This document shows, piece by piece, positions 35,172 through 45,364 of a stretch of DNA of 64,000 nucleotides (positions within the stretch are counted from its first letter, which is position 1; each line of letters opens with the position of its first letter). The stretch is from Nitrosovibrio sp. Nv6 (GTDB taxonomy: Bacteria > Pseudomonadota > Gammaproteobacteria > Burkholderiales > Nitrosomonadaceae), in contig NZ_FODX01000001.1 in NCBI RefSeq assembly GCF_900110495.1, positions 930,001 to 994,000 of the forward strand. The letters are read 5' to 3'. A model generated the notes under the pieces. The model was given only the letters and a program-made list of their open reading frames with translations. It was not told the DNA's origin and did not search any database. The translations under genes were made by a program, and so were the position numbers.

Positions 35172-35987
35172 ATGTCCACTTTTCGCTTCCTTACAGCGGT
35201 ATCCGTTAGTCTCTTTTTAGTCATCCTAACAGGATGCGCGACGACCACTACGGGCGGTGCGGTTGGCGCAGACCGATCTCAACTGTTGCTCATATCTTCC
35301 GAACAACTGGAGCAAACGGCCGCGCAAGGCTATAACCAGCTGAAGTCGGAAGCGGCGGAGCAGGGTGAATTGAATAAGGATAAAAAGATGCTGGAGCGGG
35401 TACGGGCGATAGCCCGCCGAATCGAACCGCAAACAGCCGTCTTTCGCAAGGATGCGCCTGGCTGGAAGTGGGAAGTCAATATAATCGACAGCAATCAGCT
35501 GAACGCCTTCTGCATGCCCGGCGGCAAAATCATGTTTTATTCCGGACTGATCAATCAGCTCAAACTCACAGATGCGGAAATTGCGGTTGTGATGGGTCAT
35601 GAAATCGCCCACGCGTTGCGCGAACACTCGCGTGAGCAGGTGTCGCAGGCAATCGCCGCGCAGACAGCGCTGGGAGTAGGGTCCGCGGTGTTTGGCCTCA
35701 GTCAGGCTGCGACTGATCTTGCCGGCATTGGCTACCAAGCCTTTATCGCAACCCATTTTAGCCGTACCGACGAGGCTGAAGCTGACCGTATCGGGTTGGA
35801 ATTGACCGCACGCGCAGGTTACAATCCGCGTGCCGGCGTTACATTATGGCAAAAAATGATGAATGCCAAGAGCGGCGGGCAGTTACCAGAATTCCTGAGC
35901 AGTCATCCCGCAGATTCAACCAGGGTCCAACAGATTGAGTCGCTGCTGCCAACCGTTATGCCGCTCTATGAAGCTACGCGCCGCTGA
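35172..35987 (+). CDS. M48 family metallopeptidase, lipoprotein (LoiP/YcaL-like)
   Basis: A 271-residue zinc peptidase anchored as a lipoprotein: the lipobox is LTGC with Cys 22. The zinc motif is HEIAH at 143-147 and the third ligand lies in DEAEADRIG at about 200-208. Surrounding family phrases are NAFCMPGGKIMFYSGLI and SSHPADSTRVQQIESLLP. Such proteins take part in outer-membrane or periplasmic protein quality control. The gene stands alone between the isomerase pair and the convergent metZ gene. Confidence 0.93.
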   Translation: MSTFRFLTAVSVSLFLVILTGCATTTTGGAVGADRSQLLLISSEQLEQTAAQGYNQLKSEAAEQGELNKDKKMLERVRAIARRIEPQTAVFRKDAPGWKWEVNIIDSNQLNAFCMPGGKIMFYSGLINQLKLTDAEIAVVMGHEIAHALREHSREQVSQAIAAQTALGVGSAVFGLSQAATDLAGIGYQAFIATHFSRTDEAEADRIGLELTARAGYNPRAGVTLWQKMMNAKSGGQLPEFLSSHPADSTRVQQIESLLPTVMPLYEATRR

Positions 35988-36157
35988 AGCTAAATTACCA
36001 TTGCAGGTTGTGTAAAACCTGATTCGGATAGCGTTGTGATTTCTACTTTGCTGCAAGACAAGTTTTCCGACAAAGCAATTGAATCATCAGGCATAGGCCA
36101 AAGTCGTGAGTACGCGATCTGCGATACGACGAGCGTAAATACGCCGTTGCATCGTTA

Positions 36158-37336
36158 TTACGGGTTCAGCCCTCTTGCCAAATCAGCCTGGAGATCCCTC
36201 ACCGCTTCCAGCCCGACGGCGATACGCAGCAAACCGTCGGTGATCCCCGCAGCATCCCGGTTTTCCTGACTGATGCGGCCGTGCGTAGTGGTGGCGGGAT
36301 GGGTAAGCGTACTCTTCGTATCACCCAGATTGGCGGTGATCGAAATCAGGCGAACAGAATCCACAACGCGCCATGCCGCCTCTTTTCCGTTCTTCAGCTC
36401 AAATGAAACAATTCCGCCGCCGGTTTTCTGTTGGCGTTTGGCAAGCTCATACTGAGGATGCGAAGGTAAGCCAGGGTAATGAACTCTCGCCACGCTGGGC
36501 TGTGCTTCCAGCCAGCGGGCAATTTGCAGGGCATTTGCGGAATGGGCATCCATACGAATTTTGAGAGTTTCCATTCCTTTCAGAATTACCCACGCATTGA
36601 AGGGGCTCAGGCTCGGCCCGGCAGTGCGCAGGAAGCCGAATATTCCTTTGTCCATCACCAGATCACGCCTGCCGAGAACCGCACCGCCCAACACCCTCCC
36701 CTGGCCCTCAAGATATTTGGTCGCCGAGTGAATCACAAGATCGGCGCCCAAATCCAACGGCCTCTGCAGCGCCGGCGAACAGAAGCAGTTATCCACGGCA
36801 AGCCATGCACCGGCTTTTTTTGCCACGGCGGCAAGCGCGGCGATGTCCGAAATCTCAGTAAGCGGGTTCGACGGCGTTTCTATAAACAGCAGTTTTGTGC
36901 CAGGTTTTACCGCCGCCTCCCATGCCGCGATGTCGGTGGCGGAAACAAACGTCGTGTCGATATTGAAACGTTTGAGGATATTATTGAACAGGCTCACTGT
37001 CGCGCCGAACAGGCTGCGCGATGCAACGATGTGATCCCCAGCGGAAAGAAGTCCCATCACGCAGGCGAGGATGGCTGACATACCGGAGGAAGTGGCCACA
37101 CAGGCTTCCGCCCCTTCCAGCGCTGCAAGCCGCTCCTGGAAAGCGGTGACCGTGGGGTTGGTAAAACGCGAATAGATATTGCCCGGCTCCGCATCGGAAA
37201 AGCGTGCCGCGGCCTGGGCAGCGCTATCGAATACGAAACTTGAGGTAAGGTACAAGGCCTCCGAGTGTTCGTTGAATTGGCTGCGATGGATTCCCGTGTG
37301 TAACGCCAGGGTCTCCAGCTCAAAATCATCAGACAT
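36158..37336 (-). CDS. metZ: O-succinylhomoserine sulfhydrylase
   Basis: A 392-residue Cys/Met-metabolism PLP enzyme that makes homocysteine from O-succinylhomoserine and sulfide. Recognisable parts are YLTSSFVFDSAAQAAARF, YSRFTNPTV, ATSSGMSAILA, LLFIETPSNPLTEISDI, the PLP lysine in VIHSATKYLEGQGRVLGG and SLGDTKSTLTHP-like ANLGDTKSTLTHPATTTH. The start codon (MSDDFELE) has GGAG well placed before it; an upstream in-frame start is less likely. It follows purF in the same direction, an order common in betaproteobacteria. Confidence 0.95.
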   Translation of the reverse strand: MSDDFELETLALHTGIHRSQFNEHSEALYLTSSFVFDSAAQAAARFSDAEPGNIYSRFTNPTVTAFQERLAALEGAEACVATSSGMSAILACVMGLLSAGDHIVASRSLFGATVSLFNNILKRFNIDTTFVSATDIAAWEAAVKPGTKLLFIETPSNPLTEISDIAALAAVAKKAGAWLAVDNCFCSPALQRPLDLGADLVIHSATKYLEGQGRVLGGAVLGRRDLVMDKGIFGFLRTAGPSLSPFNAWVILKGMETLKIRMDAHSANALQIARWLEAQPSVARVHYPGLPSHPQYELAKRQQKTGGGIVSFELKNGKEAAWRVVDSVRLISITANLGDTKSTLTHPATTTHGRISQENRDAAGITDGLLRIAVGLEAVRDLQADLARGLNP

Positions 37337-37508
37337 GCGAATCTCCTTCAAAAAAACCCGTCCAGCATTCGCCAAAACGGGTTCTTTCCCGCTTTAGCCG
37401 AATTTATAATGCGCCCGCAAGCTGAATATCAAATCGGCGCACACAAGCCGAATGTCGAATGACACTCGCAATTAAATTACGCCCGGCAATCGTTTTTGTC
37501 AAATCCCA

Positions 37509-39029
37509 TTAATCCGCTGTCACCAGATTCAAGTCCAACTGCGTACTGGATCGGACTCGCGACAAAGGCGCCCCCCCGCTGCGTTGCGCTTCAAGAATGG
37601 CCAGATATTCCGCGGTGACATCACCGGTAATGTAATGTCCATCGAAACATGAAGTTTCATAATGGGTAATTGACGGATTGACTCGGCATACGTCCTTTAT
37701 GAGGGAATCGATATCCTGGTATACAAGATGGTCGGCGCCGATCTCCCGGCAGATCTCATCTTCGTTCCGGCCGGTAGCGATAAGTTCCTCTTGTGTCGGC
37801 ATATCAATCCCATAAACATTTGGATATCTCACCGGTGGTGCGGCGGAGGCAAAATATACCTTGTGGGCGCCAGCCTCCTGCGCCATTTGCACAATTTCAC
37901 GGCTAGTGGTGCCGCGCACGATCGAGTCGTCCACCAGCAGTACATTTTTACCGCGAAATTCAACGCTCATGGCATTGAGCTTCTGCCGAACCGATTTGCG
38001 CCGCTGCTGCTGGCCCGGCATGATAAAGGTCCGTCCAATATAGCGGTTCTTGACGAATCCTTCACGGAAGCTTACTCCCAGACGATTGGCAAGCTGCAGG
38101 GCGCTGGGACGGCTCGAATCGGGAATGGGTATTACCACATCAATGTCCAGATGCCGCATGGTTGTGGCAATTTTGTCGGCCAGACTCTCACCCATGTTAA
38201 GCCGCGTCTCATATACCGAAATACCGTCTATGACGGAATCCGGCCGCGCCAAATAAACATACTCGAAAATACAAGGATTATGCGTTGGATTGTCGGCGCA
38301 TTGTTTATTGTTAAAATTACCGCTCTCATCGATAAAAATCGCTTCGCCGGGCGCAACATCACGCACCAGCTTAAAACCCAGCGTATCGAGCGCCACGCTC
38401 TCGGACCCCACCAGGTAGTCCATCCCATGCTCCGTCTCGGCACAACCGAACACCAACGGACGGATGCCATAAGGATCGCGAAACGCAAGCAAGCCATATC
38501 CTGCAATCATGGCTACCACTGCGTAGGCGCCCCGGCAGCGCTGGTGCACCCTCGATACGGCCGCGAAAATGGCAGCGGGATCGAGCTGATGGTTCTTCGT
38601 GCTTCTTTGTAACTCATGGGCCAGTACGTTGAGCAATACTTCTGAATCCGAATTGGTATTGACGTGGCGAAGATCCTCCCGGAACAATTCCTCATTGAGT
38701 TGTGTCGCATTCGTGAGATTACCGTTATGCCCAAGCACGATGCCGAATGGCGAGTTGACATAAAACGGCTGTGCCTCCGACGGTGATTCGGCGGAGCCGG
38801 CGGTAGGATACCGCACATGACCAATACCCATGTTGCCAAGCAGAGCGCGCATATTCCGGGTGCGGAATACATCCCTCACCATCCCGCTGCCCTTGTGCAT
38901 ATGAAAAGTATTATCCATGGCGGTAACGATGCCAGCGGCATCCTGCCCGCGATGTTGCAGCACCAGCAGTCCGTCATATAGCAACTGGTTGACAGGGGTT
39001 TGTGCGACGAGACCCAGAATTCCACACAT
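37509..39029 (-). CDS. purF: amidophosphoribosyltransferase
   Basis: A 506-residue enzyme for the first step of purine synthesis, transferring ammonia from glutamine to PRPP. The start was set so that Cys is residue 2 ([10 protein letters not shown]), since this Cys becomes the N-terminal nucleophile after Met removal; the five extra upstream codons would block that. The glutaminase half has [15 protein letters not shown] and [11 protein letters not shown]; the transferase half has the PRPP motif [18 protein letters not shown]. It lies after cvpA, the usual partner. Confidence 0.97.
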   Translation of the reverse strand: MCGILGLVAQTPVNQLLYDGLLVLQHRGQDAAGIVTAMDNTFHMHKGSGMVRDVFRTRNMRALLGNMGIGHVRYPTAGSAESPSEAQPFYVNSPFGIVLGHNGNLTNATQLNEELFREDLRHVNTNSDSEVLLNVLAHELQRSTKNHQLDPAAIFAAVSRVHQRCRGAYAVVAMIAGYGLLAFRDPYGIRPLVFGCAETEHGMDYLVGSESVALDTLGFKLVRDVAPGEAIFIDESGNFNNKQCADNPTHNPCIFEYVYLARPDSVIDGISVYETRLNMGESLADKIATTMRHLDIDVVIPIPDSSRPSALQLANRLGVSFREGFVKNRYIGRTFIMPGQQQRRKSVRQKLNAMSVEFRGKNVLLVDDSIVRGTTSREIVQMAQEAGAHKVYFASAAPPVRYPNVYGIDMPTQEELIATGRNEDEICREIGADHLVYQDIDSLIKDVCRVNPSITHYETSCFDGHYITGDVTAEYLAILEAQRSGGAPLSRVRSSTQLDLNLVTAD

Positions 39030-39166
39030 GATTGCGCTCCGCAAAGATCGCTTAGATTAACGCTACACGAAAAAGGGTAAAGAAACTTCCCGGATGTTTG
39101 TACACTGGCACAGAAGAATAAGTTTTTCGGACCGCGTTTACTTTACCTGGATTGCCCATTCGCTCA

Positions 39167-39688
39167 CTACTCATGCTTCAGTTTCACATAGCTGATGCGA
39201 CTTGACAGATCTTGCGGCAGCCAGGGTATCACCATCATCGCCGCTGTTTCCAGTGGCTTGCTCAACACGGCTTTCTTCCAGAACGGCTCCTGCGGCAAGG
39301 CGGTGAATCCCGCAGCCAGTACCATCAATAACACCACCAGCAGACCACGCGCGAAACCAAACAGTGAACCGATGAATCTGTCGGTAAATCCGAGTCCCAC
39401 GGTTTTTACCAAAGCCGACATCAACATGGTAATCAGGCCCATTGCCAGCAATGACGAAAGAAACAAGGCGGAAAATGCCAGCAATAGACGCAGCGATTCG
39501 CCAGCTACGCTGGAAGGCAGCAGTGGCGCAAATCCGGCTGCAAAGGAATTCGCCACCATAAATGCAACGACCCAGCCAGCGAGCGATAATATTTCGCGCA
39601 CTACGCCTCGCACCACACTTAACAAAATTGATAGAACAAGTATGGCAAGGACGGAATAGTCGAAGATCGTCAAATCATCCGTAAACAT
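39167..39688 (-). CDS. cvpA: CvpA family membrane protein
   Basis: A 173-residue inner-membrane protein with four predicted membrane segments (VLAILVLSILLSVVRG, ILSLAGWVVAFMVANSF, LLLAFSALFLSSLLAMGLI, GLLVVLLMVLAAGF). The start TIFDYSVLAIL and the FIGSLFGFARGLLVV phrase are typical of CvpA, which in E. coli is needed for colicin V production and lies before purF, as here. The molecular activity is unknown. Confidence 0.93.
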   Translation of the reverse strand: MFTDDLTIFDYSVLAILVLSILLSVVRGVVREILSLAGWVVAFMVANSFAAGFAPLLPSSVAGESLRLLLAFSALFLSSLLAMGLITMLMSALVKTVGLGFTDRFIGSLFGFARGLLVVLLMVLAAGFTALPQEPFWKKAVLSKPLETAAMMVIPWLPQDLSSRISYVKLKHE

Positions 39689-39743
39689 GAAAACTTACAA
39701 AGCGCGGTTTGCCTTTTGCCCGTAGCGTAATCTCATCAGATGC

Positions 39744-40403
39744 TTATTTCTCTGTCACTACGCCCTTGAATCCCAATTTCTTCAATTTCTCGCGTGTACT
39801 TTCCGCTTCCTCCCGCGTGCGGAAAGAGCCCACCCGCACACGCGTTATTTCCCCCTTGCCGGCCTTAACTGTTTCAGTATAGGCATTGGCGTCCGTCTGC
39901 GCTTTGATATCCTTCGATACCAGGCTTTGCAGCTGCTGCTTCGCCTTTACCGGGTCGGAAAAAGCGCCTAATTGTACGACAAACAGGTTGGCGTCATTGG
40001 CAGCTACGGTAGTTTTGGCAAGCGCCGATTCAATCTTCGGCTCGGAACTTCGCCCTTCTGTAACAGCGTCCTGCTTCTCTACGGATTCCTTTAAGGATTG
40101 GACAGGTTTTGCGGGTGACGACCGGGAAGCTATCTGATCTTCCTGCTGTATTCCAGTTGCAGAATTTCCGGGGGCGGCTGTAACGGGTGCTTCTGTAGTG
40201 GGAGCGGTTTCAGGAGCAAGTTCGCCTGGCGAGTCTTCGGAAGGTATGCGAATTTCGATTTCGTGGCTTCGCTGCTCCGGTTTGCTATCGAGCACCATCG
40301 GCAGAATTACAACCGCTGCGATCACCAGCGTAATTGCGCCGACGAGACGTCTTCTGGCGCGTTTCCTTAGCTGAATTTCTTCTTCGCTGACGGTCTTTGC
40401 CAT
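39744..40403 (-). CDS. SPOR domain protein (DedD-like)
   Basis: A 219-residue protein with one membrane segment (RRLVGAITLVIAAVVILPMVL) near the N-terminus, a Glu/Ala/Pro/Ser-rich periplasmic linker and a C-terminal SPOR domain of about 80 residues (FVVQLGAFSDPVKAKQQLQSL, then RVRVGSFRTREEAESTREKL). SPOR domains bind denuded glycan strands at the division septum, so this is probably a cell-division protein. The start MAKTVSEEEIQLRKRARR was preferred over an upstream in-frame start that would extend into the folC gene. It lies between folC and cvpA, the usual betaproteobacterial place. Confidence 0.93.
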   Translation of the reverse strand: MAKTVSEEEIQLRKRARRRLVGAITLVIAAVVILPMVLDSKPEQRSHEIEIRIPSEDSPGELAPETAPTTEAPVTAAPGNSATGIQQEDQIASRSSPAKPVQSLKESVEKQDAVTEGRSSEPKIESALAKTTVAANDANLFVVQLGAFSDPVKAKQQLQSLVSKDIKAQTDANAYTETVKAGKGEITRVRVGSFRTREEAESTREKLKKLGFKGVVTEK

Positions 40404-40419
40404 TTGAACTTGCTTGATT

Positions 40420-41757
40420 CTAACCGTGCTCAACAGTTTTCCGGCGCCGCATGTTCTGGTACCGCAATACTTCCGCCACGGTATGGAATGAGCCGAAAAC
40501 GCAGATTCTATCATTTCTGGCTGCCTGCTCACAGGCAAATGCATAGGCTGCGGCAGGATCGGGAAATCTGCGGATCGCCTCCTCTCCCCCTTCCTTCACT
40601 ACACCCGCCTCTTCCAAGGCCTGAGCCACCTCATCGGACGTAGCACCGCGCGGCGCACTGATGCCCGCCGCCAGCCATGTATCCACTCTGCTCCCAAGCG
40701 CCCGCGCTACGCCAATGATGTCCTTATCTTTGAGCATTGCGAATACGGCATAGGTTTTTTGATAGAGCCCCACGCTGTCCAGGCTCGAAGCCAAAGCATG
40801 CGCGGCGCCTGGATTATGCGCTACATCCAGCACGGTTACCGGCCGCCCGGGCAATACCTGGAACCGCCCCGGCCATACTACGTCCAGCAAACCCTGGCGT
40901 ATGTCACTCATCGTTATCGGTGCACGATCCCTGATGGAATCCAGCGCGGCCAGGCTGGCACTGGCATTGCGCAGCTGATAGGCCCCCCGCAAGGCGGGAT
41001 AGGGAAGCGCATGGCGCTTTCCGCCGCTCCCCCAATAACTCCATCCGGCTGCATCAATACCGATCGAGTACCCGAAGTGTTCGCCGATATGCATTAAATT
41101 TGCACCGACCGCATTCGCATGACGATACACACTTCCAGGAATGTCCGGTTCCGCGCAGACCGCAGCTTTTCCGCTCCTGAAAATACCCGCCTTCTCGAAC
41201 CCGATTTCCTCGCGGGTGTTGCCCAGATAATCCATATGATCGAAGTCCACACTGGTGAGTACCGCACAATCGGCGTCAAAAATATTAACTGCATCCAGTC
41301 GCCCGCCCAGTCCCACCTCCAGAATCGCGATCTCCACTTCAACCTGGCTGAACAATTGCATCGCCGCCAGCGTGCCGAACTCGAAATAAGTCAGAGTAAC
41401 GCCGCTGCGGATTCGTGCCGATTCGACCATTTGAAAGGCATTGCACAACGCTTCGTCGCTTGCTTCCTGGCGGCCTATCCGCACCCGCTCGTTGTAACGC
41501 AATAAATGCGGTGAGGTGTAGCAACCCACGCGATATCCGGCATTGCTTAGAATTGCCTCCATCATGGCGCAGGAAGACCCTTTCCCATTAGTGCCACCCA
41601 CTGTAATGATGGGGAACGAGGGAACAAGACCCAGCTCGACCCTGACGCGGCTTACTCGCTCCAGGCCCATCTCGATAGTCCTGGGATGAATACTTTCGAG
41701 GCGGAGCAACCAATCGGAAAGCGTTCTGGATTCCGGATGGGGCACGTTCGTTCCCAT
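40420..41757 (-). CDS. folC: bifunctional dihydrofolate/folylpolyglutamate synthase
   Basis: A 445-residue Mur-ligase-type enzyme that adds Glu to dihydropteroate and to folates. The ATP loop is GGTNGKGSS at 54-62; other marks are YTSPHLLRYNERVRI, EVGLGGRLDAVN, TSVDFDHMDYLGNTREEIGFEKAGI and DVAHNPGAAHALA. Length is normal. It lies 17 bases before the SPOR gene and 31 bases after accD. Confidence 0.96.
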   Translation of the reverse strand: MGTNVPHPESRTLSDWLLRLESIHPRTIEMGLERVSRVRVELGLVPSFPIITVGGTNGKGSSCAMMEAILSNAGYRVGCYTSPHLLRYNERVRIGRQEASDEALCNAFQMVESARIRSGVTLTYFEFGTLAAMQLFSQVEVEIAILEVGLGGRLDAVNIFDADCAVLTSVDFDHMDYLGNTREEIGFEKAGIFRSGKAAVCAEPDIPGSVYRHANAVGANLMHIGEHFGYSIGIDAAGWSYWGSGGKRHALPYPALRGAYQLRNASASLAALDSIRDRAPITMSDIRQGLLDVVWPGRFQVLPGRPVTVLDVAHNPGAAHALASSLDSVGLYQKTYAVFAMLKDKDIIGVARALGSRVDTWLAAGISAPRGATSDEVAQALEEAGVVKEGGEEAIRRFPDPAAAYAFACEQAARNDRICVFGSFHTVAEVLRYQNMRRRKTVEHG

Positions 41758-41788
41758 CGCTATACCCCCGCTTGAATGTGGAGAGACG

Positions 41789-42658
41789 TCAAGATGCCGG
41801 CGGAGAGGTGCGCATCAGCAATGTGCAGAGGTTGGCAATCTTGTCGCGCATACGCCGGCGATCGACTATCATATCTATCGCTCCATGTTCCAACAGGAAT
41901 TCGGAACGCTGAAATCCTTCCGGCAGCGTTTGCCGCACCGTCTGTTCGATAACACGCGGGCCCGCAAATCCGATCAGCGCCCCTGGCTCGGCGATTACGA
42001 CGTCACCAATAAAAGCAAAACTGGCCGATACTCCGCCCATGGTAGGGTCTGTCAGCACCGAGATAAACGGCAGCTGTTCCCGGCTCAACTGGGTAAGCAC
42101 CGCCGTTGTTTTGGCCATTTGCATTAACGATAGCAATCCTTCCTGCATGCGCGCGCCGCCGCTGGCGGCAAAACATACAAAAGCCAGGCGCTGTTCGACG
42201 CATGTCTGCACCCCGCGCACAAAGCGCTCGCCCACCGCTGAGCCCATCGAGCCGCCCATGAAACCGAATTCGAACGTCGCCGCCACCAAAGGTACGGTCT
42301 TGACGCTGCCTTGCATCACCACCAGGGCGTCATCTTCATCCGTTTCTTTTTTCGCCTCTGATAACCGGTCGATATAGCGTTTGCTATCCTTGAATTTGAG
42401 CGGATCCAGAGAATGAACTTCCCGGCCGATCTCATGGCGTCCCTCGGCGTCAAGAAACAGATCCAAGCGCACCCGGCCGGAAATGCGGTTGTGGTGATTG
42501 CACTTGGGGCAGACGTTGAGATTGTTTCCCAGATCGGAGTAATAAAGCACCGCTTCGCAGGATGCGCACTTGCTCCACAGCCCCTCGGGCACAGCCTTTT
42601 TTTCGCCACTTTCCTTGCGCTTGATTTTCGGCGGAAGAAGTTTCTGAAACCAGCTCAT
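41789..42658 (-). CDS. accD: acetyl-CoA carboxylase carboxyltransferase subunit beta
   Basis: A 289-residue subunit of the enzyme that makes malonyl-CoA. The zinc ribbon is formed by Cys 31, 34, 50 and 53 (CASC...CPKC). The carboxyltransferase core has [52 protein letters not shown] and [14 protein letters not shown]. It follows trpA by 26 bases on the same strand, the usual order in betaproteobacteria. Confidence 0.97.
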   Translation of the reverse strand: MSWFQKLLPPKIKRKESGEKKAVPEGLWSKCASCEAVLYYSDLGNNLNVCPKCNHHNRISGRVRLDLFLDAEGRHEIGREVHSLDPLKFKDSKRYIDRLSEAKKETDEDDALVVMQGSVKTVPLVAATFEFGFMGGSMGSAVGERFVRGVQTCVEQRLAFVCFAASGGARMQEGLLSLMQMAKTTAVLTQLSREQLPFISVLTDPTMGGVSASFAFIGDVVIAEPGALIGFAGPRVIEQTVRQTLPEGFQRSEFLLEHGAIDMIVDRRRMRDKIANLCTLLMRTSPPAS

Positions 42659-42684
42659 AGATTGGTGAGTTTAATGACAGCTAA

Positions 42685-43497
42685 CTAGTGTTTGGAACCG
42701 GCTTCGTCAATGGCGCTACGAAGGCTTCTTACCAGACGATATACATTCGTCAATATATTTTCTTTGGCTGAATTTTCAATTTCTTCGATAATACGACTGC
42801 CTACCACGACCGCGTCGGCGAGTTCTGCCACCGCCTTGGCGGCCATGCTGTCTCGTATGCCAAAACCAACACCAATGGGAATGGGGATACGGGAACGGAG
42901 CCGGATCAATTTATCGGCTACGTCGCGCAGGTCAAGATTTGCGGCGCCGGTTACGCCCTTGAGAGAAACATAATAAACATACCCCTGCGCCATTTTCGCT
43001 ACCTGTTCGACGCGCGCCTGCGGGGTCGTGGGAGAAAGCAGAAAAATTGCGTCGATCTGCTGGCGGTTGAGATGTTCGACCCATTCTTCAGATTCTTCCG
43101 GCGGATAATCCACCGTCAACACCCCATCTATGCCCGATGCTTTTGCTCTTGCCGCAAATGTCTCATAACCCATCGCTTCTACTGGATTAGCATAGCCCAT
43201 CAGCACTACCGGTGTGCCGGTATCGTCTTTTCTGAATTCCTCCACCATTGACAGCACATCCTTCAAGCCAACCCCATACTTGAGCGCACGCTCAGAAGAT
43301 CGCTGAATAGTTGGCCCATCAGCCATGGGATCGGAAAACGGAACCCCCAGCTCAAGGATGTCGGCGCCGGCCTTCACCAGCTCATGCATCAACGGAACCA
43401 TCAAGGCGGGTTCGGGATCGCCCGCGGTAATGAAGGGAATCAGCGCCTTCCTGTTTTGCTGGCGCAGCTTGTCAAATACGGTGGTAATACGGGACAT
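42685..43497 (-). CDS. trpA: tryptophan synthase alpha chain
   Basis: A 270-residue TIM-barrel enzyme that splits indole-glycerol phosphate. Catalytic Glu 49 and Asp 60 lie in LELGVPFSDPMADGP. Other marks are PFITAGDP, YANPVEAMG, LLSPTTPQARV, YVYYVSLKGVTGA and PIGVGFGIRD. It lies 12 bases after trpB. Confidence 0.97.
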   Translation of the reverse strand: MSRITTVFDKLRQQNRKALIPFITAGDPEPALMVPLMHELVKAGADILELGVPFSDPMADGPTIQRSSERALKYGVGLKDVLSMVEEFRKDDTGTPVVLMGYANPVEAMGYETFAARAKASGIDGVLTVDYPPEESEEWVEHLNRQQIDAIFLLSPTTPQARVEQVAKMAQGYVYYVSLKGVTGAANLDLRDVADKLIRLRSRIPIPIGVGFGIRDSMAAKAVAELADAVVVGSRIIEEIENSAKENILTNVYRLVRSLRSAIDEAGSKH

Positions 43498-43509
43498 GAG
43501 TGGCGGTTT

Positions 43510-44706
43510 TCAGAAGGTAATATCGGATGCTTGCGCCACAGTAGCCATATCCTTGTCTCCGCGCCCAGAGAGATTCACCAACAGCAGTTTATCCCTGGCG
43601 AGCGTGGGCGCGAGCTGGGCGGCATAAGCCAGCGCATGGCTTGACTCAAGCGCCGGTATGATACCCTCATAATGGCACAGGGCATGGAATGCCTCCAGCG
43701 CCTGGTCGTCGGTTATTCCGATATATTCCGCACGATTGCTGTCCTTGAGCCACGCGTGTTCCGGTCCCACACCGGGATAATCCAAACCGGCTGAGATGGA
43801 GTGGGTCTCGATAATCTGTCCATTCTCATCCTGAATCAGATAGGTGCGATTTCCATGCAATACACCCGGCCTCCCTTGTGTCAGGGCAGCAGCGTGCTGG
43901 CCGCTCTCGATTCCGCGCCCTGCCGCTTCCACGCCGATCATGCGGATAGCGCTGTCCAGATAGGGATAAAACAAGCCAATGGCATTTGATCCGCCACCCA
44001 CGCAGGCAATTAACGCGTCAGGCTGCCGGCCATATTCTTCCTGCATCTGCGTCATTGCCTCGCGACCAATGATAGCCTGAAAATCACGTACCATCATAGG
44101 ATAGGGATGCGGTCCCGCAACGGTGCCAATAATATAAAAAGTATCTGTAATATTGGTTACCCAGTCGCGCATGGCTTCATTGAGTGCATCCTTCAATGTT
44201 CTCGAGCCCGATTCGACCGGGATCACGGTGGCTCCCAGAAGCTTCATCCGATAAACATTGGCAGCCTGTCGCTCCACGTCCACGGAGCCCATGTAAACGA
44301 TGCATTTCATGCCATAGCGTGCGGCGACCGTGGCGCTGGCAACGCCGTGCTGTCCTGCACCCGTCTCAGCGATCACCCGGGATTTACCCATGCGCCTGGC
44401 GAGGAGCGCCTGCCCGATAGCGTTGTTGATTTTATGCGCGCCGGTATGATTCAGATCTTCCCTTTTCAGTAGAATCTGCGCACCACCCAAATGTTCCGAC
44501 CATCTTTTTGCATGATAAATAGGACTGGGACGTCCCACGTAGTGCTTTAATTCATAGGCAAATTCGGCCTGAAAATCAGCATCGTTTCGATAGCGGTCAT
44601 ACTGAATGCGCAAATCCTCCAGCGCTGAAATCAGCGTTTCAGCAACAAATATGCCGCCATACGGTCCAAAATGACCCCGGCTATCCGGAAGATCATAAAC
44701 TTTCAC
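43510..44706 (-). CDS. trpB: tryptophan synthase beta chain
   Basis: A 398-residue PLP enzyme joining indole and serine. The PLP lysine is Lys 92 in [10 protein letters not shown]; the phosphate-binding GGGSNAIG loop and [10 protein letters not shown] are present. The start is a GTG (reading [18 protein letters not shown]), with AAGGAG about ten bases before it; it overlaps the end of trpF by 14 bases. The longer in-frame extension upstream lies within trpF and has no family similarity, and the chosen length fits the normal size. Confidence 0.96.
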   Translation of the reverse strand: MKVYDLPDSRGHFGPYGGIFVAETLISALEDLRIQYDRYRNDADFQAEFAYELKHYVGRPSPIYHAKRWSEHLGGAQILLKREDLNHTGAHKINNAIGQALLARRMGKSRVIAETGAGQHGVASATVAARYGMKCIVYMGSVDVERQAANVYRMKLLGATVIPVESGSRTLKDALNEAMRDWVTNITDTFYIIGTVAGPHPYPMMVRDFQAIIGREAMTQMQEEYGRQPDALIACVGGGSNAIGLFYPYLDSAIRMIGVEAAGRGIESGQHAAALTQGRPGVLHGNRTYLIQDENGQIIETHSISAGLDYPGVGPEHAWLKDSNRAEYIGITDDQALEAFHALCHYEGIIPALESSHALAYAAQLAPTLARDKLLLVNLSGRGDKDMATVAQASDITF

Positions 44707-45364
44707 TGATTCGAACTCCTTGCATGAAAGCAGAAATTTTTTCGACGTCCTTGATACCCTTGGCCGATTCCACGCCGCTTGATACGTCCACCGCCCAAGG
44801 GCGGGCCTGCCGAATCGCCTCTGTAATGTTGCCACTGTGCAGCCCGCCCGAAAGAATCAGCGGCAGGGGTAAATGCCGGGGAATCAAATTCCAGTCAAAT
44901 GCATGCCCGGTTCCACCCGGCTCGCCTTCAACATAGGTATCAAGCAGCAATCCTCTGGCTCTGGCATAACGGGTTGCGTATTGTAGCAAATCTACCCCCT
45001 CTCTGACTCGCACAGCCTTTATATAAGGCAGCGCAAATTGTCCGCAAAATTCCGGGGACTCATTGCCATGAAATTGCAATAAATTCAGACCTGCCACAGA
45101 GGAAGTTTCTTCCACCAGGTCCCGGTCGGGATCCACATACACGCCTACTGCGGTAGTGAATGCCGGAAGCGCGGTGACAATTTCGCGGGCTTTTGCCGGC
45201 GTGATATAACGCGCGCTTCGCCGCCAGAATACAAGCCCAATGGCGCTTGCGCCAAGGCGTACCGCTGCCAGCGCATCCTCAACGCGCGTTATGCCGCAAA
45301 TCTTTACTCGGACTGGCATAGCGGCAGCTTTTGCTTCTCTGGTTTCCGGACCTGATTCATTCAT
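44693..45364 (-). CDS. trpF: phosphoribosylanthranilate isomerase
   Basis: A 223-residue TIM-barrel enzyme for the third step from anthranilate. Key parts are [17 protein letters not shown] with the catalytic Cys, [39 protein letters not shown] with the catalytic Asp, and [10 protein letters not shown]. The first 15 residues are not conserved; a start at MPVRVKICG is possible, but the first ATG overlaps the truA stop (ATGAATGA), which points to coupling. Confidence 0.95.
   Translation of the reverse strand: MNESGPETREAKAAAMPVRVKICGITRVEDALAAVRLGASAIGLVFWRRSARYITPAKAREIVTALPAFTTAVGVYVDPDRDLVEETSSVAGLNLLQFHGNESPEFCGQFALPYIKAVRVREGVDLLQYATRYARARGLLLDTYVEGEPGGTGHAFDWNLIPRHLPLPLILSGGLHSGNITEAIRQARPWAVDVSSGVESAKGIKDVEKISAFMQGVRISESL

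Noticed and set aside
34796..35209. A 137-codon gene before the M48 peptidase
   Set aside because: Starts at TTG, overlaps the lipoprotein signal of the peptidase and has no recognisable domain.
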